From Dasypus novemcinctus (lineage: Eukaryota > Chordata > Mammalia > Cingulata > Dasypodidae), in assembly GCF_030445035.2 (NCBI RefSeq), contig NC_080676.1, positions 11,694,940 through 11,758,939 on the forward strand: a stretch of DNA of 64,000 nt. The letters run 5' to 3'. The notes under the pieces are model-generated. The model worked only from the letters and a program-made list of their open reading frames with translations, had not been told where the DNA came from and ran no database searches. A program made the position numbers and the translations under genes. Shown here one piece after another: positions 10,514 to 22,179 of the stretch. Numbering within the stretch: position 1 is the first letter of the stretch; the number at the start of each line of letters is the position of its first letter.

Positions 10514-11080
10514 GAGGGGTTCCGGGGAGACCCACCTGCTTGTGGAGGCGCCCGCGGAAAAGATCGGGGTGCGTTTAAACAAACAGAGGCCAGGCCCAGA
10601 CTGAGCAAGCCCACATACTCTGTTATAGATAGATAATATAAAGAACTGCGCAGAGACTTGCTGTCAGGGTTTCGAGTCACTGAATTCCAAGGCACAGCAC
10701 ACATCTCAGAAGGGGCCAGACTTGAAAGTGCTCCCTAGCTGCCCCTCCTCCTCCTCCCTGACTGTTCTCCCTTTCCTTTCCTCCCATTTCTCACCTGCTC
10801 CCTCACCTTCCTCCCGTTCCGAAGTGGGATGTTGATGAAATCAAGTTCCAGTAGCCCAGATCTTGTTTACAAACTTCCAGTGGTGTCTGTGAACCTGTAC
10901 AGGAGTAATTTGGATGTGGGGGATGGGGTGAAGGCAGGAGAAGTGGTTCAGGAGCGAAAAGCCCCACTGGGCATGGCGAAAGCAAGGAGGCATTCGTCTA
11001 AAGTAGACTTTGGTGTAAAAAGCAGAGGTTACAATGTGAGTATTAATAAAGAAGATAATAAATAATCTTCATTTTTATAT
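10514..11080 (+). other. CHST2: CHST2 3' UTR (predicted)
   Basis: Follows the TGA at 10511-10513. GC content falls quickly after about 10600. It contains a CT-rich patch at 10738-10815 and ends after the AATAAA pair at 11045-11062, followed by a T-rich stretch (ttcatttttatatttgcc). A longer 3' UTR using later signals is possible. Confidence 0.55.
11045..11062 (+). promoter_or_regulatory. CHST2: Tandem polyadenylation signals
   Basis: Two canonical AATAAA hexamers (11045-11050 and 11057-11062) followed within 20 nt by a T-rich element. This is the first strong signal pair after the CHST2 stop codon. Confidence 0.65.
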
Positions 11081-12139
11081 TTGCCTCCATTACTTTGGAT
11101 TTACCTGTGCTACTTGTCCTGTGAAGCTTCAGGCAGAAACCTCTTTCCACCCCATCCCTTTCTTTCTGTTTCCTGGAGGACGATTAAGATGGAAGGGGGA
11201 GCCGCTTCTGACTCCTTGATAGAAACCAGGGAGTTGTTTTCTCACAGATAAACCACAGCCTGTCAGGTGCCAGGTTCTAGACTCGGGAACAAATCTTCAC
11301 CTTCTAAGGGCAAAAAAAACCAAGCCAGGGCGCAGTGGAGGGAAAAGCACAGCCTACTTTCCTGGTTAACTGTGAGTACAGAAAGGAAGAAGTAACCCCT
11401 GGAGATTTCGAAGGCCTTCGGGTTTGAGTACAATTGAGTTAAGCCTGGTGAGCCTTGAAACCGTGACCAATATTTTGGTCCTGAGTTTAGTTTCAGAAAC
11501 AAGATTTTTAAAATAAAAATGCCATTAAAAAAAAAGTTCTGCTCAAGAAACAAAACTTTAAAAATTGGTTGGAACTTGGTGATGAGGCATTCTTTTAGGT
11601 AGAAAAGGGACAGAAGCATCAGCAGGAAGAAATCCTCTTCAGAGCAGGCTACCAGAGAGAGTTTTATTTTCAGATTCTGCTCAGAGTGTTTTCTGCCTCT
11701 GACCCAGCCCAGGTGTTGATCTGAGACCCGCAGGGCGCCCGCAGGCTTTCCCTCTTCTTCTTCACCTTCCATCCAAGTTAGTGCTAAAGAAGAACTTATA
11801 ATGGTTTACTTGGGGGTACCTGTGGGATTTAAAGTTTCCAAAAAATAAATTTGCAAAGGGGATAAAATGCTTAAGGCAGAATAAGGCTTCAGGCCAAGAG
11901 CTTCCTTCAGAGGTGACGACAAATTATGGGGGAGAGGAAAAGATGAATTTTGAGCTGGTGTGTAGGATTTTGAGATTTGGTGTTTTTGCACTTTCCTGCA
12001 GTGCTAATGGTGTTGCTGCTGCCCAGAGCCCATCTTGTACTGGGACGTGCAGAATATCCCATTATGATAAGTTAGGGAGCCAACATAGCAATGAGAGACT
12101 GTGAGTTACCTGTTACCTGAGTACAGCATAAGTTCAATA
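11081..12139. other. CHST2 downstream flank
   Basis: Single-copy-looking sequence with no recognised repeat family, except that 11617-11684 is repeated 1.7 kb downstream. No gene seen. Confidence 0.45.
11617..11684 (+). repeat. Direct repeat unit A of a 65-bp duplicated segment
   Basis: Runs from catcagcaggaagaaat to cagattctgctcag and matches 13301-13364 with few substitutions and a small indel in the middle. I recognise no repeat family. Confidence 0.75.
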
Positions 12140-12760
12140 TCGTCATGGCTTTAATTTAATTTATTGCATCTCTGAAGCCCAACATGTATAGGATAAATGC
12201 TGAGGATTTTTTTTGGAGGTTGGGAGGATATAATGAAAAATAATATGTATGTGGGAAAATATTTTAACACAAGTTGATTCCGAAGTGTGTAATTAAAGTG
12301 TAATGTGAAATCTAACTATTTACACTGTTAAGGATTTCAAGATAAGCACAGAGGTTTAAAAATGTGTATTTAGCAGCTGATTTTATAACCTAGAATGGTT
12401 ATTTTTAATTTACTAAATTAGTTTATTGTATTTTATTAAGCCCTGTTGCCGCTATAACACATTAGTCAGATTTTCCATGATGTTTTCATGGTAGCTTCTA
12501 TGCGGAATTATCATCAGCAGCAGTAGAATATTTCTAAGAGCTTTAACTTAAGAATACTTTAAAATTAAATGAACAAACTCAATACTGAATTTAAAAATTG
12601 AAACAGGTTTAACATGAAATTGAGACCGCATCGTTAAAAAGTAACCGTTCTAAATAAAATGGCCATTAAAAAATGAACTTCATGTGGCATTAGAATCAGC
12701 TCTTATCACTTAATCACAGTAACCCTCATGTCTAGTTTTCAGATTGAAGGATTTTAAAGC
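12140..12760. other. AT-rich block, possible conserved non-coding element
   Basis: Over 600 bp of AT-rich, non-repetitive sequence with homeobox-like TAAT cores and no ORF. The texture resembles mammalian conserved non-coding elements, but without an alignment this is only suspicion. Confidence 0.3.
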
Positions 12761-12961
12761 AGTTGGAGTCATCGCTCAGTATACCTAAGGACTTTAATTG
12801 TGTTAAAGTAGAATTACAATGTTTTTGGTTCTCATATCTCAAATAATACTAGTCTTTGTAGCCTGCAGAGCTTAGCTGGCCTCTGCACAGATGAAATTGT
12901 AAGTGAAACATCAACACTTCTCCGCTTGCTCTGTTGGAACAGGGTTTCCTCCTGTAATTCC

Positions 12962-12979
12962 TTTTTTTTTTTTTTTTTT
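12962..12979. repeat. Poly(T) run
   Basis: Eighteen consecutive T. It could be the tail of a minus-strand retroposon, but I recognise no element body attached to it. Confidence 0.7.
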
Positions 12980-13300
12980 GGTAGCAGCTGCATTCTCTCC
13001 ACTTTGCCACTCCTGGCTCAGTGATTTGAAAAGGTGAATTGTTGCTCCTGGAGATTTGTACCTAGCTGCAGTCTAGGAAAGCGAGACAGGTGGTGTTCCC
13101 ACTAAAGCCCGAGATAGCCGTATCAGTGACATTCAGCAGGTTGGAGGAGGAGAGAAGCATTTTTTTGGTGGTAACAAGCTTCTATCAGCCCCTGTGTAAG
13201 CAGACCTGGGCCACGACAAATTGCAGCAGAGCCTGTGATCAATGCGGGGGCAGCAAATATGAAAGCGATCCTTTCGTGTTTCCCAACCTGGCGATTTGTC

Positions 13301-13364
13301 CATCAGCAGGAAGAAATACTCTTCAGAGCAGGTTATCAGATTTTCATTTTTAGATTCTGCTCAG
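13301..13364 (+). repeat. Direct repeat unit B of a 65-bp duplicated segment
   Basis: Partner of 11617-11684, sharing catcagcaggaagaaat, ctcttcagagcagg and agattctgctcag in the same order and orientation. The flanks do not match, so the duplication is confined to this segment. Confidence 0.75.
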
Positions 13365-15274
13365 TAGATAGCACACCTGACTTACCCTTTGGACTTTGGA
13401 ATGTTTTGTTGATTAGAAAGCTCAGTTTATACAAAGGAGTCTACCCAGCGCATTTCGTCAACAAATTTTAGTTTGGAACAAGGCAGAGGCACTGGGTCAG
13501 GCGGGGGTGCTTGGGTTTCAGGAAGCTCAGAGCCACTCAAAGGCCTCATTCAGACTGACCCGTGGGGACCTTGCAGGCAGGAACTGTAGCAAATCTGTGC
13601 CCGTCAGCGTCCAGCACGCAGTGTGTGCTTGATACTTCCCTATTAAATAAGTGAATGAAATTAGTGCCAAATTTTGAAAATGATCAAAAGGCACAGCATG
13701 GAAGAGCGTGTTCACCGTTTGGCGGAAGTGCCAGGCCCTTCACCCAAGCTGCTGAAGCAGGTGGGCCTTACGCTCCATTTAGATGTGGGGAGTGGGCAGT
13801 GGGAAGGGCTCTGAGATTTCCAGGGTGACCACGTAGAGACCAATATTTCCCACTGGTGAACTAGAACCAGAAATGCAGGAGTTCTGGGCGTGAAAGTTTC
13901 CAAAAGGGTTTTGATTTTTACCATTTGTCTTCCCAACGGGCATTAGCCATGGTAAGGTGGGGAACCGAGCCCACCTGAGGAGAGTGCGGCCAGGTGCCTC
14001 CGGGCAAGCTGTAAAGCCGTTCCTGACCACCGTGGCATCATGCTTTGCCCTGTGGACGTGCAGTCCGAGGACCTGCGGCCGTGCCTCTCGCCCAGGTGCG
14101 GGGGAGCGCTTGCAGGAAGTTTGTCCATTGTGGAGGCTGAATGAGGCGAGGACTGCCCGTTCCCCGGCTTCCCTGCCCGGGATTTCTGTTGCACACAGAG
14201 CGGAGCTGTGGCTGGATGCTGCCCGCGGTTTCGAATTAATGTGAATCCGGGTGAGCCATTCAATTAATATTCCCTGGGCCCTGAGCAATGAAATAAGGAT
14301 CATTTGTGAAACCCGGTCTCTCGAGATGACTTCAGAAAGGACCAAGAGGGAAGTAAAAAGGCGTTTCTCGGCTGGCGTCCTGGAGAATGAGAACATGGTT
14401 CACTTTTCCACCCTCCCCTGCCTTTCTTCCTTCCCTACACACAGCAGGCCGGGCGCACCCTCGAGGCTGCCCAGGCTTGAAGCGGTCTGGGAAGGCGTGT
14501 TTTCACACCGGCTCGCGGGCGAGTGGGGAGGCAGGCACGCTTTTGGTCTCGGGTCACCTGAGAGCGAGGGGCCAGTTATTTCAGCAACAGTGTCAGCTCT
14601 GGGTCAGGATCCGATGTGGACACGTAGGCAGTGACAATTGCAATTTGAGGAATGGCTCACCTTGTGCGGTGGGATGTCCCGAGGTAAACGCACAGTTTAC
14701 AGAACGCTTTTGTGGCTCACCTCGAGGAGGGCCTTTCCAAATTTGTCCTGGCTAAAAAATAATTCGTTCAAATACTTTCCTTCCTTTCTGGGCATCCCGG
14801 CTGTTCCTTTTGCTGTTCAAATAGGAGCCACTGAGCCGCTCCAGTACAGGCTTTGGTACAAGTGTTTAATAATTGCAATTGCAGCGCTTGACTTTTATTA
14901 CATCTGACGCAATTCTGTACACCCTTCATCAAGTTATGCTAAGGCAATTGTTAAACGCTGCCTAACACACTCAGTTTGGGGATTGGGAAACTTCATGAAC
15001 CCGTATTTGGGGGTGGCATTGCTGATGAACTTGACAGAGCCTGGAAAAGAGGAAGAGTCTGTGCACTCGGTGGCAGGATGGTGAAAGGTGGCTGGGGCTG
15101 CGTCTTACCTTTTGGTTGAAGCAGTCACCTGTGCTCAGATGTCAGAGGTGTGTCTGGACCACTTGAGGTTTGTGACTGCTGCCCTGCCTAGCAATTCAGT
15201 AATGGCTCATGTCCCGCGCGTGTAGAGAGGGATTCATAAAAATTCACCTTGAAGCAGTTAGTTCTCCAGAAAGT
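13365..15274. other. Intergenic, no gene recognised
   Basis: No recognised repeat. The stretch at 13940-14630 is locally GC- and CpG-richer and carries a 205-codon minus-strand open frame (13779-14396) that resembles no family and is probably chance. The block at 14830-14990, AT-rich with TAATTGCAATTGCA motifs, looks conserved in texture. Confidence 0.4.
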
Positions 15275-15435
15275 ACCGGCTACATAATTTGCAGGGCTTA
15301 GTGCAAAATGAAAATATGGTGCCCCTTGTTCAAAAATTATTAAACTTTCAAGACGGCAACAGGGGAGCCTTCAACCAAGCATGAACCCCGTGTGACTGCG
15401 CAGGTTGCAAAGCCGTGAAACCAGCCCTGCTTCTA
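15275..15435. repeat. Old mammalian interspersed repeat, family not named
   Basis: The series 'ctacataatttgcagggct', 'gtgcaaaatgaaaatatgg', 'ccccttgttcaaaaattat' and 'tgcgcaggttgcaaagcc' is a pattern I recognise as a mammal-wide interspersed repeat, probably a DNA transposon. I cannot give the family name with confidence. Confidence 0.5.
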
Positions 15436-15989
15436 GAAATGTCTGGGCTCAGGCGAGAGCAAATGATGGTGTGCTACGCGTTCCTGGCAAAGAGGCATTG
15501 AAGTATGAGCTATTTTGTGTAGCTATAATTAAAGAAATCCTAACGCGGCCAGAGCACTTTGCGTGATAGAATTCTAGGGCCATGCGCTCACAGGTGACAG
15601 CCCTTGCTGATGGCAGTGGTGACTGACAGTGCCCTCTTGCTCATTGGTTGGATTTGGAGCACCCAGGACTGATCTCGGTAGGCACTGAGACAACCTGTGC
15701 CCTGGCTGGGATTGTCCTGACAAGAGCAGGATGGAGAGTACGCTCTCCTTGTCCTCAGTGCATGGAAGCAGGCAAGCTCTGCTGGTGACACTGTTTCCTT
15801 CCTTCTGGAACTGCTGTGGGACTCTCCCTCTGTTTGCTTAGTGCATGATGAAGAAATTTCTTCCATGGGAAAGCTAAAGGTTAAGTGACATTAAGCTCAA
15901 GCAGTCAAAGTATCTCCCTGCTTGGCCCACTGGTGTGCCTCTTTGTTATGCTCAGTATAGCTGCCTATGATTATTTTTATTAGAGGTTT

Positions 15990-16340
15990 GATTTGTCTTC
16001 TTTTCCTCGGGGAAACAGTCCTCCAACCTCTCCTACCCCTCTCCCTGCCGCTTCCTCTCTGCTCTGTGAATTCCTACTTGCTATTTAAGATCCTAGATCA
16101 TTTTGAAGCTTTTATTTATCAAAGCTGCTCCGAGATGCGGGAACGTCTCTCTGGCTCCTCCTCCCGCCTGCTGCCTCATGCATAGCTCTGTCCGCGTGTT
16201 CTCCGTAATTATTTGTTCACAGACTTGCTTCTTCTCCTAGGCTGCTGGATCCTTCCGGAGGGAAGGGACTGGGTCTCATTTGTGTGTGCATTTGTTCCCT
16301 CCTCAAATGTAGCTCCAAGACAGGGCAGGATTGAGGGTCA
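15990..16340 (+). repeat. L2-like LINE 3' fragment
   Basis: A CT-rich segment with 'tcctacccctctccctgcc', followed by 'gctgctggatccttccgg' and 'agggaagggactgggtctc', follows the layout of the L2 3' end. It is very diverged. Confidence 0.45.
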
Positions 16341-17124
16341 GGTAATTGCCAACGAGGCTTTAGAGTTAGTAGTGCTACTTTCCATGCTGTCCTGTTCTTC
16401 ATACGTGTGGCAAACAGAGGCTGAAAAAGCAAGGCAAATTGGAATGGATGACAATCAAACCTGTGGAAGTCTTCAAATAGGGTCTTACTGTATTAATGTT
16501 GGGAAAAAAGAAACAATAAACAGGAGCCCCCCAAGAATAGATAACTGAATTATATTGTACAAAAATGATACAATTTTGAAAGGATTGAGTAGGAAAGTAA
16601 CGTATGCTGGAGCTGTGCATTTGATTTTGACAAGCAGAGATCCTCTCTTAACCATTTCAGAGACTGGAAAATTTCCAAAGAAACAAGGTAGAGGTTTAAA
16701 TAGACATCTCCATTTACCGAGGTCCCAGTGCTCTGGGAAACAGTCTCTCTAGAACTGAATAAGCTTCTGGGAGGTTTGAAAATAGTTAATGTGCTCATAT
16801 TGGTGTTCGGTATCTTTAGATGAGGATGGTATTAGGTTATCCCTTTTTAAAAGGAAGTGAAAGCACATTGCTTTTATGAGATGATAGCATTCGTATTTAT
16901 GGTTTTAACCCTGTTATTTAGCCAGTCCTGCTTGCTGACGAGCGCAGTACGCCAAGGATGTGAGTTCAGGGTTCAATTTATTTAGGGTAAATCTTTGTTG
17001 CGCATAGTTTTTCATTTCTTTCTTCTCCTTTCCCAAGTGACTTCTCAATGTGCTGTGCTCTTTCTAACTTTGACCTTTTTTCATTTCACCATCAAATGCC
17101 CTAAATAGTGATGACGGTGATGGT
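16341..17124. other. Intergenic, nothing recognised
   Basis: AT-rich with a few short open frames. No recognised repeat or gene. Confidence 0.5.
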
Positions 17125-17335
17125 GATAATACCATAGTTGACATTTGTCAAGCATTTGTTATGTGCCAGTCACTGTGCAAAGCTCTTTACATAAAGGATT
17201 CCATCTGATTCTCATTACAATCCTTTGGAGAGGTGTTATTGTTGTCTTCATTTTACAGATGAGAACTACAATGTTGGAAGGGGTAGGTAATTTTCCTAAG
17301 GTCATACAGCTAGAAGTGGCAAAGCCACTTTCTTT
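17125..17335 (-). repeat. MIR element
   Basis: Antisense MIR: 'tatgtgccagtcactgtgc', 'gctctttacataaaggatt', 'cattttacagatgagaac' and 'aaggtcatacagctagaag' occur in the expected order over nearly the full element length. Confidence 0.85.
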
Positions 17336-18269
17336 TTGTCTGGTACGTCAGAGATCACAGTGCTTCCATTTAAGGGATACCAACAAAACAGGAATGTTTT
17401 GGTGCCAGCCAAATACTTTCTGAGAAATGTGGATGCAATGCATGAGGAGCAGGTGCTATCAGCACCTTTAGAGATGCATTTTATGGGTGTGTGTGCAGCA
17501 GAAAGCAAAAAAGTAAATGTTTGAGTGTTATTGGTTAAAATTCCTCTTAGAATGGCCTTTGTTTAGCCACAACTATAATAGGCCATTTTGGTGGTGGAAA
17601 GGAGCTCCGTATAAAACCTGAACAGGAGTTTTGGGAGTTGGGAGAAAGAATTTAAAAGGAGTGAGGAAGTAAAGGAAAGAAGAATCGGGAGCAAGCAACA
17701 TGACAGGGTGCTGGAGCCCAAGGACAGACCACAGCGATGCTCTCCCCGAGAGATCATGGCCAGTGACAGGAAAAGCCAGTGTTCAGCCTGGAGTCACCTG
17801 GGTGCCCCTCACCTCCTCCAGTAAAGGCTGCTGCACACCTAGGCTTGGGTGGGTGGTGCTTTGGGTGGTGGAAGGATCAGGATAGTGCCAATCACTATGA
17901 CATGGGCAAAAATGGACCAGCTCCTACAGGAGGTGAAACACAGAGTGGAAATTGCAAATTTAGTGGATGCAGGAACGCTGAGCTTGAGTTGACCCATGGA
18001 GTGGTTTATCCCAGGAGTCCCTGGAGATGGCTGGGGTGGAGGGAAGTTTCTCTCCAACTGGAAACTAGGGATTCTAGGCAATTTTATTTTAATTTTGAAG
18101 GGCAGGGGGGCCCAGTAAACTCAAGGACCAGGGGACAGCCAGGAGGCTGATACATGGCTTGTATTTCTAAAGGCTCTGCAGGTATGAACTCTAAGAAGGA
18201 GCAGTGGGTAGATGGAGACCTAGCAAAGTTAGGAAATGCTCTAAAAGCTGATGTGATGATAGTGTAATT
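17336..18269. other. Intergenic, nothing recognised
   Basis: Mixed composition and no repeat I can name. A 123-codon plus-strand frame at 17779-18150 has no family resemblance. Confidence 0.45.
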
Positions 18270-18380
18270 TCAGTCATTTAAGTGTGGAAAATGAGGTCCA
18301 GAAAGGTTGAAAGATGTACTCAGCGTCCGATTCCTAGTTAGCAGAAGAGCACAAACTAGAAATCCCAGCTCCTGACTTCC
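18270..18380 (-). repeat. MIR fragment
   Basis: The 'gaaaatgaggtccagaaagg' core followed by 'gaaatcccagctcctgac' is the antisense right half of MIR. Confidence 0.5.
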
Positions 18381-18718
18381 CATCATGGACTCTGACATGT
18401 TCTTATCTAAAGACTTCTTATTTCCTTAGTTCCTACCAGTCTTCTGGCCACTCTGATATTTATCAATGTCTTTATCGAATGCTCTGGGACCAGAAAAGTA
18501 GTCCCCTTTGGTGTTCTAGTCAAGCTTTAGTAGGAAATGAAGTTGAAACCAAGGTAGACAGCTGAGTTTAGGGGTGACCTGAGGATGTCATTCTATTAGG
18601 CACCAGTAAAGGTTCTTTGGTTGTAAAACTGACTCGACTAGATTGAGCAAAACAGGAAATTAATTGGAAAAGAGCCCATAGACTCGAAGGGACTGCAGAA
18701 GAGCCAGGCCGGAACCTG

Positions 18719-18840
18719 AATCCCTCCCTTTTCCCTTTTCCCTTTTCCCTGTTCCTTTCCCCTTCCCTTCCCTTCCCATCTTTTCCCTTCCTTCTTTTTC
18801 TTTCTCCCCTCCCCTTCTCTCCTCTCGCCTCCCTTCTCCT
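18719..18840. repeat. Polypyrimidine low-complexity tract (CCCTT-rich)
   Basis: About 120 bp almost entirely C and T, with imperfect CCCTT, TTTTCCC and TTCCCTT repeats. The complementary strand is polypurine, a composition that can adopt triplex structures. Confidence 0.85.
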
Positions 18841-18844
18841 ACAT

Positions 18845-19379
18845 TCAGAATGTAAAGTCCTGGAGGAGAGGGATTCGGTTGACTGAGGCTAGGCTGGGTG
18901 TCTCTTGCTTGGCGCCTGAGCAAGGTACTTCGATCAATAGTCCCATCAGTCTGCACCGAATGAGGGCAAGGAGTTGCTCAGGAGAAAATCAGGTGCAATT
19001 ATCAAAAGAAGGAAGAAGTGATGCCAGGTGGTCTCAAACCAGTAAGTGTCCTCTACATACATGGCAGTTAATTTTGCATTGCTATGTTAAAATGTGGGCA
19101 GAAGTATGTCTCATTAGTTAATTGTACCTCCATGTTTTCTGGGCATGAATAAGACCATCCACTTATTTCGCCTTAAGTGATACAGAAAAATGGGACTCAA
19201 GATGAAATTAATGCAGCGAAATTCATGTAGGTAATGTATTTCGTGATGTGCTTTCTTTCAGGTTTTAATAATAATGCCACTTTTACACTTCCATAAAGCT
19301 TCGGAGTATACTAAGTATGGCAGGCAAGACTGGTTTCCTGCCCGCTAGCCATTCTTCCCTTCTTTCTTACTCACAGAAC
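18845..19379. other. Intergenic, nothing recognised
   Basis: No repeat or gene recognised between the pyrimidine tract and the next interspersed repeat. Confidence 0.45.
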
Positions 19380-19765
19380 CTTCAGTTTCTTTGGGGAGGC
19401 AATATGCTCATCTAAAAACGCTTCTCAGTCTCCCATGCAGGTAGGAATGATCACGTAACAGCCAATGAGCTGCAAGTGGATGTCTGCTGGGGATATTTGG
19501 GTAAATTCCATAGTTCTGATCGTGTCGGGACTTTTTATTGCCTGTTTTGTCTTCTTCCTCTTTGTCTTCCTCCCTCCCCCTCCTTTCTTGTCTGCAGATG
19601 TGAGTCTGAAAGAGGAGCCTCTGTCTTGTGACTGAGAGGCCAGGGATCTTGCCGACCTCGTGCGGTTACCACCCCAGCCGTGGCCCAGCAACCCCCAGAA
19701 TCCCACTGACGGAGGAAAAATAAACGCTTTTGTTTAAGCCGTTGCTGTTAACTTTGTTTCTCACA
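19380..19765 (+). repeat. Old interspersed repeat, 'ggccaatgag' family, copy 1
   Basis: Shares landmarks with copies at 29745 and 38505: a 'tctcccatgcag' start, a 'cagccaatgagctg' motif, a CT-rich middle, 'aataaa' near the end, and a terminal 'gtttaagccgttgctgtta'. The polyadenylation signal near the 3' end suggests an LTR-like or retroposed unit. I cannot assign the family name. Confidence 0.5.
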
Positions 19766-19769
19766 GTAC

Positions 19770-19930
19770 AATGTATGCACTAAATATGCTCACAAATATT
19801 TTATTAGGTCATTTGAAACTTGTAGCCACCAGGCAGAAGTAGGGTTATGATCAATTGCTTTGTTAGAGGGAAGAAACTAAGATGACTCAGAGGTGAATTG
19901 GCTTGCTCAAGGTCTCAAAGTACATTATTT
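19770..19930 (-). repeat. MIR-like fragment
   Basis: The phrases 'agggaagaaactaagatgac' and 'ttggcttgctcaaggtctc' fit the antisense MIR core. Weak at the left side. Confidence 0.4.
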
Positions 19931-19970
19931 GTCCATTTTTATGTCCAATTTAGTGCTTTTCCCACTAAGA

Positions 19971-20198
19971 CAGTGGTTCTTAACTGGGTCTGTGACTGTC
20001 CACACAATCTGATGGGAGGCTTGGGGGCCAGCTTTGGGAAACATGTTTGTTTTTGCTTTGCCATGACTGGGAAGTGATACTAGCAGTTAGTGGGCTTGGA
20101 GCAGTAATGCTAAATGATCTGCCGTGCACGGAACCCTCCCACATACTGAACAGCTGACCTGCTCCAAATGGCAATAGTGGTTCCTTTAAGAAACACTG
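19971..20198 (+). repeat. MER20 hAT DNA transposon relic
   Basis: Starts 'cagtggttcttaactgggt' and contains 'gatactagcagttagtggg', 'taatgctaaatgatctgcc' and 'ggcaatagtggttcc', in the order of the MER20 consensus, ending 'aagaaacactg'. MER20 is a eutherian element known for regulatory exaptation in endometrium; nothing here shows such use. Confidence 0.75.
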
Positions 20199-20203
20199 AG
20201 CTG

Positions 20204-20384
20204 GGGCAGATGTAGCTCAAGTGGCTGAGAGCCTGCTTCCCATGTATGAGGTCCTGGGATCCATCCTGGGTACCTCCTAAAAACAAACAAACAAATGAAA
20301 ATACCAGCTCTCAGTGGTTGAGTGCCTGCTTCCAACGTATGAAGTCCTGGGTTCCATCCCTGGTGCCTCCTTAAAAAAAAATTG
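20204..20384 (+). repeat. Dimeric DAS SINE with target-site duplication
   Basis: Two tandem tRNA-like heads in one insertion: head 1 with A box tgtagctcaagtggctga and B box gggatccatcc, an A/C-rich linker (aaacaaacaaacaaatg), then head 2 (ctctcagtggttgag, then gggttccatcc) and an A-run. The 8-bp direct repeat ctgagctg flanks the whole at 20196-20203 and 20385-20392, so both heads were inserted in one event, at the end of the MER20 relic. Confidence 0.8.
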
Positions 20385-20477
20385 CTGAGCTGATTTAAAC
20401 CAAAGAGAATTAATATTTACTGACTCAGAACCAAGAGTAAGACTGCCTCATATTGACACTCAGTAAATGTTAGGCAA

Positions 20478-20512
20478 TAATGACATCACCATCACCATCA
20501 TCATCATCACTG
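20478..20512. repeat. (ATC)n microsatellite
   Basis: Short imperfect run of CATCAC and ATCATC units. It may vary between individuals. Confidence 0.8.
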
Positions 20513-20514
20513 CT

Positions 20515-21369
20515 AATTTGTGCATTTGTGGCTATACTGAATTGAAAGGTTGCCTGATTTTCTCCAGCTCCATGCTGCTGCTTTGGGTTAGCTGTGAAAA
20601 AAAAAATGGCTAGTTGGATGATGGTTAGTGGATAGGGACAATGTAGGGGGGACATTCAATTGGGACTGTCGACGAGATCAAAGATTTGTACATAGTGAGG
20701 ATTCCGGCAGGGTAGGATATGGTGGGCAGGAATTCTGGAAACCTGCTGGTCAAGGGCTAGGGTGGCTGCATTGGATTGGAGGTGAGAATGTGGAGATGTC
20801 GGATGGGGTCCCCCACGTGGACAATGGTCCAGGGGTCACGGTGGAGAGGAAGTCATTGATCTGGGACTCCACTCTTGCAGTTGTCCCTGGTTTTTGAAAA
20901 TGACACTGGCTCCCACAACTTGTTCGGTTTCCTCATGCCCCAGTGCACAAGGCAGCTCATTATTTCATCTGTATTTCATGCCTGTGGAAACTTCTTTTCC
21001 AGCCCACAACAAGGCCTCCTTTCCTTGAGCACAAATTAGCCCTTGACTGCACAGTCTGGCTTTTAATTACCTGATGTGTGTCAATCTGGTCTGTATTCCA
21101 ACTTAACTATCAATCTTGGAAGTGAATGAACTTTACTTTTTGCTGCAGGAGCATTGGAAACAGCAAAAAATATTTCTGGAGTGACTGGTTTACACCATGG
21201 ATGAGCTGGTGTGGGTGCGTGTTGTGTTAAAGGGCCCCTAGGAACCAATTAGTCGTCCTTTCCAGACTGGCCACTGTGTGGGCGCTGCTCTGCGGCAGGT
21301 GGCTTTCCTTCCCCCTCTCTCTGTATCCATTAATCTGCTGTTCATAGCATTTATCAGATACCAGTGTTT
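20515..21369. other. Intergenic, nothing recognised
   Basis: No recognised repeat. The G-rich part at 20640-20840 has no promoter or exon signal I can defend. Confidence 0.45.
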
Positions 21370-21900
21370 CTCTCATCACCTCCTGCACGTCCCTCTATCA
21401 CACTCCTGAAGTGCCCCGCAGCCAACCCCTGATTTTCTTTTGAGAACCCACGCCTCCTGCTCTCTCCCTGCATGTGGTTCTGCTGGAGCAAACTCCACCC
21501 CAAACTCCAGCGAGGGCCATTCGGGCCAAAGCCTGACTTTGTCCAGCCAACAGTGATTGGTTAAGGGCTGGGCACATGACCCAGTGAGAGCCAATCAGAT
21601 ACCGTGAGACTTTTGCTGAGACTTCTGGGATTGGCGGCACTTTTACTTAGCAGGAGCAGCTGTAAGGACGGGTGTCCCTGTTGACTACTGGAGAAGGGAG
21701 CCCAGCTGCGGCAAGCAGAGCTGAAAGATGGGGAGAAAGAGAAGGACTAGGCTCTGGTGACATCATTTTAGCCCTGCTTCAAACTGGACCTGAAGTCAGC
21801 CTTACCCCCTGCTTTGCATTTACAGGGGCCAGTTATATCCTCTTCTTACTTGAGCAGCTTTGGGCTTTCTCTTCTTTGTAAGCAAAGAGCCCCGCGAATG
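21370..21900 (+). repeat. Old interspersed repeat, LTR-like, family not named
   Basis: Contains 'ttggttaagggctgggcac', 'cagtgagagccaatcagat', 'ggtgacatcattttagccct' and 'ccagttatatcctcttctt', a sequence style I know from mammal-wide repeats with an LTR-like promoter (CCAAT-type) region. Family uncertain. Confidence 0.45.
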
Positions 21901-21939
21901 CAGCTCTGAACCGGTGTTCTGTGGGATCTCCCGCCTTTT

Positions 21940-22055
21940 CCCCTGCAGCCTCCTTAAGGCAGGCACTTTGTCTTATCACCTTTGTGCCACCAGCAGGAGG
22001 CACAATACCTGGCACCTGGGAGGCCTCCAAATCAGGTCTGTTTAATCGCGAATGG
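21940..22055 (+). repeat. L2-like 3' end fragment
   Basis: The run 'ccttaaggcaggcactttg' with 'cacaatacctggcacctgg' matches the L2 3' end pattern in which a gene-like tail ends in 'cctggcacatag'. Confidence 0.5.
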
Positions 22056-22059
22056 AATG

Positions 22060-22175
22060 CTCTGGAGCTCGTTTGACACCATTGCTGCTCCAAGTGGGGT
22101 CTTCGGGCCAGCAGCATCCACTGCCCCCGAGACCTGCTGAATCAGAGTCTGCATGTTAACCAGATCTAGACTTGT
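22060..22175 (-). repeat. MER5-like relic
   Basis: The phrases 'gctccaagtggggtcttcgg', 'gcagcatccactgcccccg' and 'gacctgctgaatcagagtct' fit one arm of a MER5-type element. Confidence 0.5.
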
Positions 22176-22179
22176 GGCC

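Larger units (their letters stand above)
6745..10530. other. CpG island spanning promoter, leader and CDS of CHST2
   Basis: From about 6745, and densely from 7150 to 10520, the sequence is very GC-rich with frequent CpG, unlike either flank. It includes the putative promoter, the leader and the whole coding region. CpG islands covering a single-exon gene are common. The composition also creates many long spurious open frames on both strands here, which I did not annotate. Confidence 0.9.
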